DNA of 64,000 nucleotides, taken from contig NZ_CP192735.1 in the NCBI RefSeq assembly GCF_050749815.1, positions 434,001-498,000 on the forward strand, in the 5' to 3' direction. Source of the stretch: Dyella_A sp050749815. Its GTDB lineage: Bacteria; Pseudomonadota; Gammaproteobacteria; Xanthomonadales; Rhodanobacteraceae. The notes under the pieces are model-generated. The model was given only the letters and a program-made list of their open reading frames with translations. It was not told the origin of the DNA and ran no database searches. Both the position numbers and the translations under genes were made by a program. Shown piece after piece: positions 33,818 through 42,143 of the stretch; within the stretch, counting starts at the first letter, position 1, and every line of letters begins with the position of its first letter.

Positions 33818-34443
33818 CGCGCTTGATCCACCTGCTGTCCCGCCGCCTCGCGCCGATCGCCGCCGCGTTGGCGCTGGGCGCCTGCGCCTCGGCGCCTACG
33901 CATTACTACACGCTAGTCGCGCCCGCGGCAGGGGCGATGGCACCGGCGGCCGCGGCGCCCGGACTGCCGTTCGAGCTGCTGCCGGTAAGCGTGCCGGCGC
34001 AGGACGACCAACCGCAACTGGTGATCCGTCAGGGCGGGCAGGGCGTGGCCCTGCTCGACGGTCATCGCTGGATCGCGCCGCTGGGCGACGAGATCCGCGG
34101 GGCGCTTTCGGCCGATCTGGCCCAGGCGCTGGGTCGCCCCGACGTGAGCGGACTAGCCCATGAGGGCGCCCGCGTGGCGAGGATCAAGGTCGACGTGCGC
34201 CGCTTCGATTCCCAGCCCGGCAGCGACGCGCTGCTGGAGGCGGCCTGGAGCGTGCGCGTGATGGGCGGCGACGCGCCCGAGCGCACCCTGGCCTGCACCA
34301 GTCGCTTCAGCCAGGCCGTGTCCGGCGCCGGCTACGACGCCCTGGTGCAGGCGCATCAGCAGGCGTTGGGCCAGCTGGCCGGCGAGGTGGCCGCGGCGGT
34401 CCGCGCGCTGGCCGACGGCAGCGCCCGCTGCCCCGGCGGCTGA
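33814..34443 (+). CDS. pqiC: PqiC-like outer-membrane lipoprotein (ABC-type transport auxiliary, DUF330)
   Basis: A 209-residue lipoprotein with lipobox LGAC (Cys at about 24) and SAPTHYYTL, the conserved start of the mature PqiC/YmbA family. PqiC anchors the PqiB needle at the outer membrane. The start lies inside the stop of pqiB (ATGA). It closes the operon. Confidence 0.9.
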   Translation: MTRLIHLLSRRLAPIAAALALGACASAPTHYYTLVAPAAGAMAPAAAAPGLPFELLPVSVPAQDDQPQLVIRQGGQGVALLDGHRWIAPLGDEIRGALSADLAQALGRPDVSGLAHEGARVARIKVDVRRFDSQPGSDALLEAAWSVRVMGGDAPERTLACTSRFSQAVSGAGYDALVQAHQQALGQLAGEVAAAVRALADGSARCPGG

Positions 34444-34469
34444 GCAGGCCCGATCCCGCCGGCGCAGGC

Positions 34470-34499
34470 TTGGCGGGGGCTCGGCGCTTGGGCTAGGCT
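34470..34499 (+). promoter_or_regulatory. Candidate sigma-70 promoter of leuS operon
   Basis: TTGGCG (34470-34475) and TAGGCT (34494-34499) are separated by 18 bp, about 70 bp before the leuS ATG. Each matches the consensus in three or four positions, so support is moderate. Confidence 0.35.
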
Positions 34500-34571
34500 G
34501 GCCGGCTTCACGCAGCAGCGGCTCGACTGGCCGCAGGCGCTGCCGCATCACGCATCAACGGCATTGGACAC

Positions 34572-37367
34572 ATGCAGAACATCGACGATCAGGGTTCCCC
34601 TTCCGCCAACGCCGAAGCGGGCGAGCACGGCTACCGGCCGCAGGCGGTCGAGGCGGCCGCGCAGCAGTACTGGACGGCCGAGCGCGCCTACGAGGTGAGC
34701 GAGGACGCCAGCCGTCCGAAGTTCTACTGCCTGTCGATGCTGCCGTACCCGTCCGGTGCGCTGCACATGGGCCATGTGCGCAACTACACCATCGGCGACG
34801 TAATCAGCCGCTTCCAGCGCATGCAGGGCAAGAACGTGCTGCAGCCGATGGGCTGGGATGCGTTCGGCCTGCCGGCGGAAAACGCCGCCATCAAGAACCG
34901 CACCGCGCCGGCGAAGTGGACTTACGCCAACATCGAGCACATGCGCGGGCAGCTGAAGTCGCTGGGCTACGCGATCGACTGGTCGCGCGAGTTCGCCACC
35001 TGCAAGCCGGACTACTACGTGCACGAGCAGCGGATGTTCGTGCGGCTGATGAAGAAGGGCCTGGCCTACCGCAAGAACAGCGTGGTGAACTGGGACCCGG
35101 TCGACCAGACCGTGCTGGCCAACGAGCAGGTGATCGACGGCCGCGGCTGGCGCACCGGCGCGCTGGTGGAAAAGCGCGAGATCCCGCAGTGGTTCCTGAA
35201 GATCACCGACTACGCGCAGGAGCTGCTGGACGGCCTGGACACGCTGCCGGGCTGGCCGGACGCGGTCAAGACCATGCAGCGCAACTGGATCGGCCGCAGC
35301 GAGGGCCTGGAGATCCGCTTCGACGTCGAGGACGCCGACGGCCGCCCGGTGGAGCCGCTGACGGTGTTCACCACGCGGCCGGACACGCTGATGGGCGTCA
35401 CCTTCGTCTCGGTGGCCGGCGAGCATCCGCTGGCGCTGCAGGCGGCGCAGGGCAACGAGCGGCTGGCTGCGTTCCTGGAGGAGCTGCGCCAGGGCGGGGT
35501 GTCCGAAGCCGAACTGGAGACCCAGGAAAAGCGCGGCATGGACACCGGCCTGCGCGCGGTGCATCCGATCACCGGCGAGAAGATCCCGGTGTTCGTGGCC
35601 AACTTCGTGCTGATGGGCTACGGCACCGGCGCGGTGATGGCGGTGCCCGGGCATGACGAGCGCGACTGGGCGTTCGCGAAGAAGTACAGCCTGCCGATCC
35701 GCATGGTGATCGTCAGCCGCGCGGTGGTCGACGCGCTGGCGGAAATCCGCCACGACCTGAAGGCCGGCGTCGGCGCCGACCCGATGCGCATCGCGCTGCG
35801 CGGCGGCGACACCGACGCCTACGACACTTCCGCCGCCGTGCGCCTGGTTGAGGATTTCGAGCGCGCCATCCAGGAGGACGGCGCCTGGACCGAGCGCGGC
35901 ATCCTGGTCAATTCCGGCGAGTTCGACGGCATGGATTTCGCCCAGGCGCTGGACGCCCTGGCCGCCCGGCTGGAAGGCGAAGGCCGCGGCCAGCGCCGCG
36001 TGAACTACCGCCTGCGCGACTGGGGCGTGAGCCGCCAGCGCTACTGGGGCTGCCCGATCCCGGTGATCCGTTGCCCGGCCTGCGGCGACGTGCCGGTGCC
36101 GGAAGACCAGCTGCCGGTGCGGCTGCCGGAAGACGTGGCCGACGTGTATTCCAAGGGCGGCGGCGTGCAGTCGCCGATCAAGGCCGACCCCGAGTGGCGT
36201 AAGACCACCTGTCCCGGGTGCGGCGGCGCGGCCGAGCGCGAAACCGACACCTTCGACACCTTCATGGAGTCGAGCTGGTACTACGCGCGCTACACCAGCC
36301 CGGGTGCCGCCGAACAGGTCGACGCGCGCGCCAACTACTGGCTGCCGGTGGACCAGTACATCGGCGGTATCGAGCACGCGATCCTGCACCTTTTGTACTT
36401 CCGCTTCTATCACAAGCTCATGCGCGACGCGGGGCTGGTGCAGTCCGACGAGCCGGCCACGAATCTGCTGTGCCAGGGCATGGTGATCGCCGAGACGTTC
36501 TATCGCGAGAACGCCGACGGCTCGAAGGACTGGATCAATCCGGCCGATGTCGAAATCGAGCGCGACGACAAGGCGCGCGTGATCGGCGCGCGACTGAAGT
36601 CCGACGGCAAGCCGGTGCAGATCGGCGGCACCGAGAAGATGTCCAAGTCGAAGAACAACGGCGTGGACCCGCAGAGCATGGTGGACAAGTTCGGCGCCGA
36701 CACGGTGCGCCTGTTCTCGATGTTCGCAGCGCCGCCGGAGCAGTCGCTGGAGTGGAGCGAGGCCGGCGTGGAGGGCATGGCGCGCTTCCTGCGCCGGTTC
36801 TGGCGCGAGGTGACCACGCATGCGTCGCAGCCGGATCATCCGGTAGTCGATCCGGCCGCGCTCGACGCCGGCCAGAAGGCGCTGCGCCGCCAGTTGCACG
36901 AGACGATCCAGAAGGTCGGCGACGATTTTGGCCGTCGCCACGCGTTCAACACCGCGATCGCCGCGCTGATGGAACTGCTCAACGCGCTGGGCAAGTTCAC
37001 CGACATGAGCGAGCAGGGCCGCGCCGTGCGCCACGAGGCGCTGGAGGCGATGGTGCTGCTGCTCAACCCGGTCACGCCGCACCTGAGCCACGCGCTGTGG
37101 CAGGTGCTCGGCCATCCGGAAACAGTGCTGGAGATGCTGCCGTGGCCGCGCGTGGACGAGTCCGCGCTGGTGCGCGATTCGCTGACCCTCGCGGTGCAGG
37201 TCAACGGCAAGCTGCGCGGCACCATCGAGGTGCCGGCCAACGCCTCGAAGGACGAGGCCGAAGCGCTGGCCCGCGCGCATCCGCAGGTACTCGCGTATCT
37301 TGAAGGCCTGACCGTGCGCAAAGTGATCGTGGTGCCGGGCAAGATCGTCAACATCGTCGCAGGATGA
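34572..37367 (+). CDS. leuS: Leucyl-tRNA synthetase
   Basis: Class I synthetase of 931 residues charging tRNA-Leu. HMGH (65-68) and KMSKS (689-693) are the catalytic signatures. The CP1 editing domain lies at about 235-430, and the C-terminal anticodon and LeuRS-specific domains follow. It is about 70 residues longer than E. coli LeuRS. One extra block of about 44 residues lies near 382-430 in or next to the editing domain, and a zinc-ribbon-like set C501/C504 and C547/C550 is absent from E. coli. It heads a run with lptE, holA and nadD, the order used in most gammaproteobacteria. Confidence 0.97.
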   Translation: MQNIDDQGSPSANAEAGEHGYRPQAVEAAAQQYWTAERAYEVSEDASRPKFYCLSMLPYPSGALHMGHVRNYTIGDVISRFQRMQGKNVLQPMGWDAFGLPAENAAIKNRTAPAKWTYANIEHMRGQLKSLGYAIDWSREFATCKPDYYVHEQRMFVRLMKKGLAYRKNSVVNWDPVDQTVLANEQVIDGRGWRTGALVEKREIPQWFLKITDYAQELLDGLDTLPGWPDAVKTMQRNWIGRSEGLEIRFDVEDADGRPVEPLTVFTTRPDTLMGVTFVSVAGEHPLALQAAQGNERLAAFLEELRQGGVSEAELETQEKRGMDTGLRAVHPITGEKIPVFVANFVLMGYGTGAVMAVPGHDERDWAFAKKYSLPIRMVIVSRAVVDALAEIRHDLKAGVGADPMRIALRGGDTDAYDTSAAVRLVEDFERAIQEDGAWTERGILVNSGEFDGMDFAQALDALAARLEGEGRGQRRVNYRLRDWGVSRQRYWGCPIPVIRCPACGDVPVPEDQLPVRLPEDVADVYSKGGGVQSPIKADPEWRKTTCPGCGGAAERETDTFDTFMESSWYYARYTSPGAAEQVDARANYWLPVDQYIGGIEHAILHLLYFRFYHKLMRDAGLVQSDEPATNLLCQGMVIAETFYRENADGSKDWINPADVEIERDDKARVIGARLKSDGKPVQIGGTEKMSKSKNNGVDPQSMVDKFGADTVRLFSMFAAPPEQSLEWSEAGVEGMARFLRRFWREVTTHASQPDHPVVDPAALDAGQKALRRQLHETIQKVGDDFGRRHAFNTAIAALMELLNALGKFTDMSEQGRAVRHEALEAMVLLLNPVTPHLSHALWQVLGHPETVLEMLPWPRVDESALVRDSLTLAVQVNGKLRGTIEVPANASKDEAEALARAHPQVLAYLEGLTVRKVIVVPGKIVNIVAG

Positions 37368-37897
37368 AATCCATGAGCCGCCTCGTGAAGCTGTTGCCCC
37401 TGCTGGTCCTGGCCCTGCTGCTGTCCGGCTGCGGCTTCCATCTGCGCCAGAGCGTGGCGCTGCCTGCGTCGATGCAGCACATCCATCTCACCGTGAACAA
37501 CGGCGGCGATCTGCAGCGCAACCTGGCCCGTGCGCTGCGCAACTCCGGCATCACGGTCGAGGACGCCAGCGGCCCGGGCGTGGCCGAACTGGCCGTGCCG
37601 CAGGCGAGCTTCAGCACCGATTCGCTGAGCATCAGCGGCGGCGCGCGCGTCACCGAATACTCGGTGCACTACCAGGTGAAGTTCAGCGTCAGCGACGCCG
37701 CCGGTCAGGTGCTGCTGCCGCTGCAGGACATCCAGATGTCGCGCGAGTACAGCTACGACGCCACCAACACCATCGGCAACGACGCCCAGGTGCAGGAGAT
37801 CCAGCGCAGCCTGGTCGACGACATGGTGCAGTCGATCCTGTTCCGTCTGCAGGCGGCCGCCAAGCGCGCCGACTCCGCGGCGGCCGGCACGCCCTAA
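37364..37897 (+). CDS. lptE: LPS-assembly lipoprotein LptE
   Basis: A 177-residue outer-membrane lipoprotein that plugs the LptD barrel and helps insert LPS. Lipobox LLSGC (Cys23), followed directly by GFHLRQSVALP, is the family hallmark. The ATG at 37364 overlaps the leuS stop; an ATG at 37373 is also possible and leaves the signal intact. The position between leuS and holA confirms the identity. Confidence 0.94.
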   Translation: MKSMSRLVKLLPLLVLALLLSGCGFHLRQSVALPASMQHIHLTVNNGGDLQRNLARALRNSGITVEDASGPGVAELAVPQASFSTDSLSISGGARVTEYSVHYQVKFSVSDAAGQVLLPLQDIQMSREYSYDATNTIGNDAQVQEIQRSLVDDMVQSILFRLQAAAKRADSAAAGTP

Positions 37898-37900
37898 GCC

Positions 37901-38914
37901 ATGCCGCTGGCGCCTGCGCAATGGCAGAAGACGCTGGCCGGCGATCGCCTGCACAGCGTCTACCTGCTGGCCGGCGAGGAGCTGCTGGTGCTGGAAGCGG
38001 CCGACGCGCTGCGTGCGCAGGCGCGCCGGCTCGGCTACAGCGAACGCGACGTGCTTGAAACCGGCCAGCACTTCGACTGGGATGACCTCGCCCGCGCCGC
38101 GGCCGGCATGTCACTGTTCGCCACGCGCCGGCTGATCGACCTGCGCCTGCCCACCGGGCGCCCGGGCGTCGAGGGTGCCAAGGCGATCACCGCGTTCTGC
38201 GAAAACCCGCCACCCGACGTCACGCTGCTGATCACCGCGACCGACTGGAGCGCCAAGCATGACGGCGCCTGGAGCAAGAAGCTCGACGCCGCCGGTGCGA
38301 TGGTGGTGTTCAACGCGCCGCGCCCGCACGAGTGGGCCAGCTGGATCGGCGCGCGGCTCGCTTCGCGTGGGCTCAGCGCCACGCCGGATGCCGCCGCACT
38401 GCTGGCGCAGCGGGTCGAGGGCAACCTGCTCGCTGCCGCACAGGAAGTGGACAAGCTCGTCGTGCTGCACGATGGCAAGGGCCGCATCGGCGCCGACGAG
38501 ATGGAGAGCCTGGTCGCCGACAGTGCGCGCTACGACGCGTTCAAGCTCACCGATGCCGCGTTCGCCGGTGACGGCGGTCGCGCCCTGCGCGTGCTGGCCG
38601 GCCTGCGTGCCGAGGGCGAGGATCTGATCCCGATGATGGGCTGGGTGGTCAACCAGCTGCAGCTGGCGCTGCGCCTGGCCAACGCGCGCGATTTCGCCGC
38701 CCAGGCCAAGGCCGAGCGGCTGTGGCAGTCGCGCGAGCAGCTGTTCCGCCAGGCGCTGCGCCGTGCGCCGCGCGAGCACTGGCTCAAATGCCTCGCCCGC
38801 GCGGCGCGCATCGACCGCATCGCCAAGGGCCGCGAGTTTGGTGACGCCTGGCTGGAGGCCGAGCGGCTGATCGCCGCCATGGCTGAACCGCGCGCGGCCG
38901 CCGCGCTGGCATGA
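37901..38914 (+). CDS. holA: DNA polymerase III delta subunit
   Basis: A 337-residue clamp-loader subunit that opens the beta clamp. It shows the AAA+-like N-terminal domain (VYLLAGEELLVLEAADALR), the central RxxxR region, and the C-terminal collar domain (about 215-330). Its start is 3 bp after lptE, and its stop overlaps nadD in an ATGA. Length and order match the E. coli cluster. Confidence 0.94.
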   Translation: MPLAPAQWQKTLAGDRLHSVYLLAGEELLVLEAADALRAQARRLGYSERDVLETGQHFDWDDLARAAAGMSLFATRRLIDLRLPTGRPGVEGAKAITAFCENPPPDVTLLITATDWSAKHDGAWSKKLDAAGAMVVFNAPRPHEWASWIGARLASRGLSATPDAAALLAQRVEGNLLAAAQEVDKLVVLHDGKGRIGADEMESLVADSARYDAFKLTDAAFAGDGGRALRVLAGLRAEGEDLIPMMGWVVNQLQLALRLANARDFAAQAKAERLWQSREQLFRQALRRAPREHWLKCLARAARIDRIAKGREFGDAWLEAERLIAAMAEPRAAAALA

Positions 38915-39552
38915 AGCCGCTGGCGATCCTCGGCGGCACCTTCGATCCGGTGCATATCGGCCACCTCTGTGTGGCCTGGGAGGCAAGCGAGCTGCTCGAC
39001 GCCGAGGTGCATCTGCTGCCCGCCAGCGTGCCGCCGCACCGCCCGCCGCCGATCGCCTCCGTCGAGCAGCGCGTGGCCATGCTGCGCGCCGCGCTGGCCG
39101 GACAGGACCGCCTGCAACTGGACCTGCGCGAGCTGGAGCGCGCCGGCCCCTCCTACAGCGTGGACACGCTGGAGGCACTGCGTGCGGAGCACGGTAATCG
39201 TCCGCTGGTGCTGCTGATGGGCGCCGACGCCTTCGCCGGGCTGTCGACCTGGCATCGCTGGCAGCGCCTGTTCGAGCTGGCACACCTGGGCGTGTTCGCG
39301 CGACCGGGATACCCCTCCGGCTGGCCAGCCGAACTGGATGCCTGGGTGCAGGGCCGGCTGGCGACGCCGCACGACGATTGGCGCCAGCAGCCGGCCGGTC
39401 GCGTGCTGCCGATGGAAGTGACGCCGCTGGAAGTCTCTGCCACCCGTATCCGCAGCCTGCTCGCGCAGGGGCGGTCGCCGCGCTATCTGCTGCCCGACCG
39501 TCTCGTGGATACGCCCGGTCTGCTCGATGCCTATCGGCCATGCCAGGAATGA
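38911..39552 (+). CDS. nadD: Nicotinate-nucleotide adenylyltransferase
   Basis: A 213-residue enzyme that makes nicotinate adenine dinucleotide from NaMN and ATP in NAD synthesis. The nucleotide-binding GGTFDPVHIGH (8-18) and C-terminal EVSATRIRSLL are diagnostic. It overlaps holA by 4 bp. In most relatives rsfS follows at once; here 3 kb of other genes intervene. Confidence 0.95.
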   Translation: MKPLAILGGTFDPVHIGHLCVAWEASELLDAEVHLLPASVPPHRPPPIASVEQRVAMLRAALAGQDRLQLDLRELERAGPSYSVDTLEALRAEHGNRPLVLLMGADAFAGLSTWHRWQRLFELAHLGVFARPGYPSGWPAELDAWVQGRLATPHDDWRQQPAGRVLPMEVTPLEVSATRIRSLLAQGRSPRYLLPDRLVDTPGLLDAYRPCQE

Positions 39553-39643
39553 CGCCTGTCACTGGCTGCCTGCACGGCGGCCCTCTACGGGGTCGCTGGA
39601 CAAACTTCGAGCGACAAGACCGGTGAAGCAGCAGGATCGAGGG

Positions 39644-39931
39644 ATGTGGCGACGTCGCACTTTGGCGGCAGTCGGCGTCGTGCTTCTGCTGGCGCTGAGT
39701 GCGCATCCGGAGCTGTTTTCCATCGGCACTCTGGTCGATGCGCTGGGCATCGATGGCCTGTGGCTGCTGCTCGAGCTCCAGCTGACCGGCGTGCTGCTGA
39801 CGGGCCTGGCGTGGTGCCGCCCGTATCTGCGTCCGGTGGGCCACGCGATCGGAGATTTTCTGCGCGATTGCGGCGGTCCGGTCGGACAGTACGGCTACCT
39901 CTGGTTGGCGACGCGCCCGCGCGCTCGCTGA
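39644..39931 (+). CDS. Small membrane protein of unknown function
   Basis: A 95-residue protein with a basic start (MWRRR) and two hydrophobic segments (about 7-25 and 38-58), then a short soluble tail. I do not recognise it. The start at 39644 has a GGATCGAGGG-like ribosome site. It lies between nadD and the convergent msrB gene, at the edge of the insert in the nadD-rsfS cluster. Confidence 0.5.
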   Translation: MWRRRTLAAVGVVLLLALSAHPELFSIGTLVDALGIDGLWLLLELQLTGVLLTGLAWCRPYLRPVGHAIGDFLRDCGGPVGQYGYLWLATRPRAR

Positions 39932-39965
39932 GCCGGGTCTGCCCGCGCAGTACGGTCGGTGGCGT

Positions 39966-40571
39966 TCAAGCCGTGCGCGGCACGAAGCGCAACGCCACCG
40001 AGTTCATGCAGTAGCGCAGGCCGGTGGGGCGCGGGCCGTCGTCGAACACGTGGCCGAGGTGGCTGTCGCAGCCGGCGCAGCGGATCTCCGTGCGCACCAT
40101 GCCGAAGGTGGTGTCGCGCTTTTCGATCACGTTGGCCGCGGCGATCGGTTGCCAGAAGCTCGGCCAGCCGGTGCCGGAGTCGAACTCGGTGGCGGCATCG
40201 AACAGTGCCGTGGCGCAGCCGGGACAACGAAACAGGCCGGGGCGGTCGGGTTTCTCGTGGTCGCCGCTGAAGGCGCGTTCGGTACCGTCCTGGCGCATCA
40301 CGTAGTACGCCGCCGGGGAGAGGCGGCGGCGCCATTCGGCCTCGCTCAGCACCAGGCGTTTGACCTTGCACGGGCCCAGCGCGCGGCCATCGTCGGCGAA
40401 GCACTGCAGCGTGACCCTGCCCGCTGCGTCCGGCGCCGCGGCGCCCTGGTCGCGGGCGAACAGCCGGGGCACGAACGTCAGCCCGCCGAGCGCGGCCAGT
40501 GCACCGCCGGCCAGCGTGGCGCGCAGCAGGCGGCGGCGCTCCAGCATCACGAGTTCCTGGGTTCGGGACAT
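39966..40571 (-). CDS. msrB: Tat-exported methionine-R-sulfoxide reductase MsrB
   Basis: A 201-residue MsrB with an N-terminal twin-arginine-type signal (ERRRLLRATLAGGALAALGG, residues 11-30), so it should repair oxidised methionine in the periplasm. Zinc ligands are C116/C119 (CPGC) and C165/C168 (CAGC), and the catalytic Cys188 lies in LRYCMNSVALRF. Most MsrB proteins are cytosolic and about 140 residues; the extra N-terminal 60 include the signal and a Cys-containing linker (C57, C68). It is divergent from an ECF sigma gene and has a matching promoter motif (40618-40643). Confidence 0.93.
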   Translation of the reverse strand: MSRTQELVMLERRRLLRATLAGGALAALGGLTFVPRLFARDQGAAAPDAAGRVTLQCFADDGRALGPCKVKRLVLSEAEWRRRLSPAAYYVMRQDGTERAFSGDHEKPDRPGLFRCPGCATALFDAATEFDSGTGWPSFWQPIAAANVIEKRDTTFGMVRTEIRCAGCDSHLGHVFDDGPRPTGLRYCMNSVALRFVPRTA

Positions 40572-40617
40572 GGGTGTTTCCTCACGATCGTTCGGTGAAG
40601 CCCTTCGGCCGTTTCCG

Positions 40618-40643
40618 TTCGCTAGTCGGGCGTGCGCGGTTAC
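40618..40643 (-). promoter_or_regulatory. SigF-like promoter motif of msrB (GTAACC-N16-CGAA)
   Basis: On the minus strand GTAACC (40643-40638) is followed after 16 bp by CGAA (40621-40618), 47 bp before the msrB ATG. The same pattern and spacing occur before the sigma gene and before the MKHDS-repeat gene. Confidence 0.7.
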
Positions 40644-40659
40644 CTCCAGGATCTACGCA

Positions 40660-40686
40660 GTAACCGGGCCGCAAGATGCAGCGAAA
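40660..40686 (+). promoter_or_regulatory. SigF-like promoter motif of the sigma gene (GTAACC-N16-CGAAA)
   Basis: GTAACC (40660-40665), a 16-bp spacer and CGAAA (40682-40686) lie 30 bp before the ATG at 40716. It predicts that the sigma factor transcribes its own gene. It also argues that translation starts at or after 40716 rather than at upstream in-frame ATGs such as 40632. Confidence 0.72.
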
Positions 40687-40715
40687 TGCGGACAGGCCCT
40701 TGCCCGGAACGCCCG

Positions 40716-41375
40716 ATGTCCGCCGTCTTGACCAACGCCCTCGCGATAGGCGTAGATGACGCCCTTGTATGGCACAGGGACGCGGTCCGGCGCGTGGATG
40801 ATTCATCGCTCAGCGACAACCAGCAGGCGGACCTGCGCCGCGCCGCGTGGATGGCGGCTGCGCAGGCGGGCGACCGTGCCGCCTACGAGCGTGTGCTGGG
40901 CGAGTCGGTCGGCGTGATCCGCAGCGTGGCGCGCCGACAGGGCGTGCCGGTGGACCTGCTCGACGACGTGGTGCAGGAAACCCTGATCACCATCCATCGC
41001 GTGCGCCATACCTATGACCCGTCGCGCTCCTACCACGCCTGGCTGGCCGCCATCGCGGCCCGGCGCGGCATCGATGCGCTGCGCCAGCACGGTCGTCGCG
41101 ATCGCCGCGAGCTGCACGAGCCGCTGGCGGTCGAGAATTTCGCCGAAGAAGGCGAAGCCAGCGACGCCACCGAACACGACCAGCGCGCCGCCGCCCTGCG
41201 TGAGGCCATTGCCACGCTGCCACCGGGCCAGCGCGAAGCGGTCGAACACCTGGGCCTGCGCGAGCGCTCGCTGGCCGAAACCGCCGAACTCACCGGGCGC
41301 TCCACCGGCGCTCTGAAAGTGAACCTGCATCGCGCCCTCAAGGCGCTGCGCGGGCGACTGCACGGAGACTCCTGA
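40716..41375 (+). CDS. ECF sigma factor, SigF/EcfF class
   Basis: Sigma factor of about 219 residues. Region 2 holds DDVVQETLITIHRVRHTYDPSRSYHAW; region 4 (about 165-210) has LPPGQREAVEHLG and SLAETAELTGRSTGALKVNLHRALKALR. The next gene encodes a DUF1109 (NrsF-like) membrane protein, the known type of anti-sigma for the Caulobacter SigF class. The exact start is uncertain; 40716 is the first ATG behind the promoter motif. It probably activates itself, msrB and the MKHDS-repeat gene in answer to oxidants or metals. Confidence 0.88.
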   Translation: MSAVLTNALAIGVDDALVWHRDAVRRVDDSSLSDNQQADLRRAAWMAAAQAGDRAAYERVLGESVGVIRSVARRQGVPVDLLDDVVQETLITIHRVRHTYDPSRSYHAWLAAIAARRGIDALRQHGRRDRRELHEPLAVENFAEEGEASDATEHDQRAAALREAIATLPPGQREAVEHLGLRERSLAETAELTGRSTGALKVNLHRALKALRGRLHGDS

Positions 41376-41376
41376 C

Positions 41377-42030
41377 GTGGCCGACGCGCCTTCCCACGAT
41401 TCGCTGATCCACGCGCTGGGCGCCGAGCTGGCGCCCGTGCGTCGGCTGCGCTCACCACTGCAGCGGGCGATCGGCTGGACCGTGCTGCTGGTGCTGCTGG
41501 CCGCGTTGCTGGCCCGGCACTACGGGCTGACGCCGATGCTCACCCGCTGGGCCGGCGCGCCGGATCTGGCCTGGGCCGGTCTGGGCGCGGTGCTGACGGC
41601 GATCGTCGCCGGCTGGGTGGCCTTCTCGCTGGGGGTGCCGGGACGTTCCGTGCGCCGCGCCTGGCTGGTGCTGCCGCCGGCGCTGCTGTGGATCGGCGCC
41701 AGCGGCATGGGCTGCCTGCGCGACTGGGTGGCGCCCGATACCGAAGTGGCCACCCTGGCGCAGACCCACGGCTGCTTCGGCTTCATCCTGACGTTCTCGC
41801 TGCCGCTGTCAGTGTTGATGGTGTGGCTGTTGCGCCGCGCCTACCCGCTGCGACCGGTGCTCACCGCGGTGATGATCGGCCTGGCCAGCGCCGCCGCATC
41901 GGCCAGCCTGCTCGAGATCTGCCACGAGTTCGATGCGGCGGCCACCGACCTGGCCATGCACGCGCTGGCGGTGGGCCTGGTGATCGGCGCCAATGCGCTG
42001 TGCGGTGGGCGGCTGATCCGGCGCGGCTGA
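41377..42030 (+). CDS. nrsF: DUF1109 / NrsF-type anti-sigma membrane protein
   Basis: A 217-residue protein with six predicted membrane segments (about 30-47, 62-85, 95-112, 130-150, 157-180 and 185-210), matching DUF1109. Cysteines are placed in GMGCLRDW, THGCFGF, LEICHEF and NALCGG. In NrsF/OsrA relatives conserved cysteines sense oxidants or metals and release the sigma factor. It begins with GTG one base after the sigma stop. I infer that it holds the sigma factor at the inner membrane. Confidence 0.88.
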   Translation: MADAPSHDSLIHALGAELAPVRRLRSPLQRAIGWTVLLVLLAALLARHYGLTPMLTRWAGAPDLAWAGLGAVLTAIVAGWVAFSLGVPGRSVRRAWLVLPPALLWIGASGMGCLRDWVAPDTEVATLAQTHGCFGFILTFSLPLSVLMVWLLRRAYPLRPVLTAVMIGLASAAASASLLEICHEFDAAATDLAMHALAVGLVIGANALCGGRLIRRG

Positions 42031-42068
42031 TTCAAAGTGAATGATTCAGCGCGAATGAAACGGGTGGC

Positions 42069-42095
42069 GTAACCGGCGGCGTCGCGGCGGCGAAA
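42069..42095 (+). promoter_or_regulatory. SigF-like promoter motif of the MKHDS-repeat gene (GTAACC-N16-CGAAA)
   Basis: GTAACC (42069-42074), exactly 16 bp, then CGAAA (42091-42095), 49 bp before the ATG. It is the third copy of the motif in 1.5 kb and gives the repeat protein its own promoter behind the anti-sigma gene. Confidence 0.75.
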
Positions 42096-42143
42096 GAGGG
42101 AGGTGCGGCGCCCGCTGCACACCCAATTTCAGGAGAAAGTCGC

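Noticed and set aside
34548..37280. 910-codon open frame on the minus strand opposite leuS
   Set aside because: LeuRS motifs are unambiguous on the plus strand; the antisense translation is His/Arg/Val-rich without homology.
40632..40715. Longer start for the ECF sigma gene
   Set aside because: The ATGs at 40632 and 40689 lie before or at the expected transcription start of the GTAACC-N16-CGAAA promoter, so they would not be translated from this transcript.
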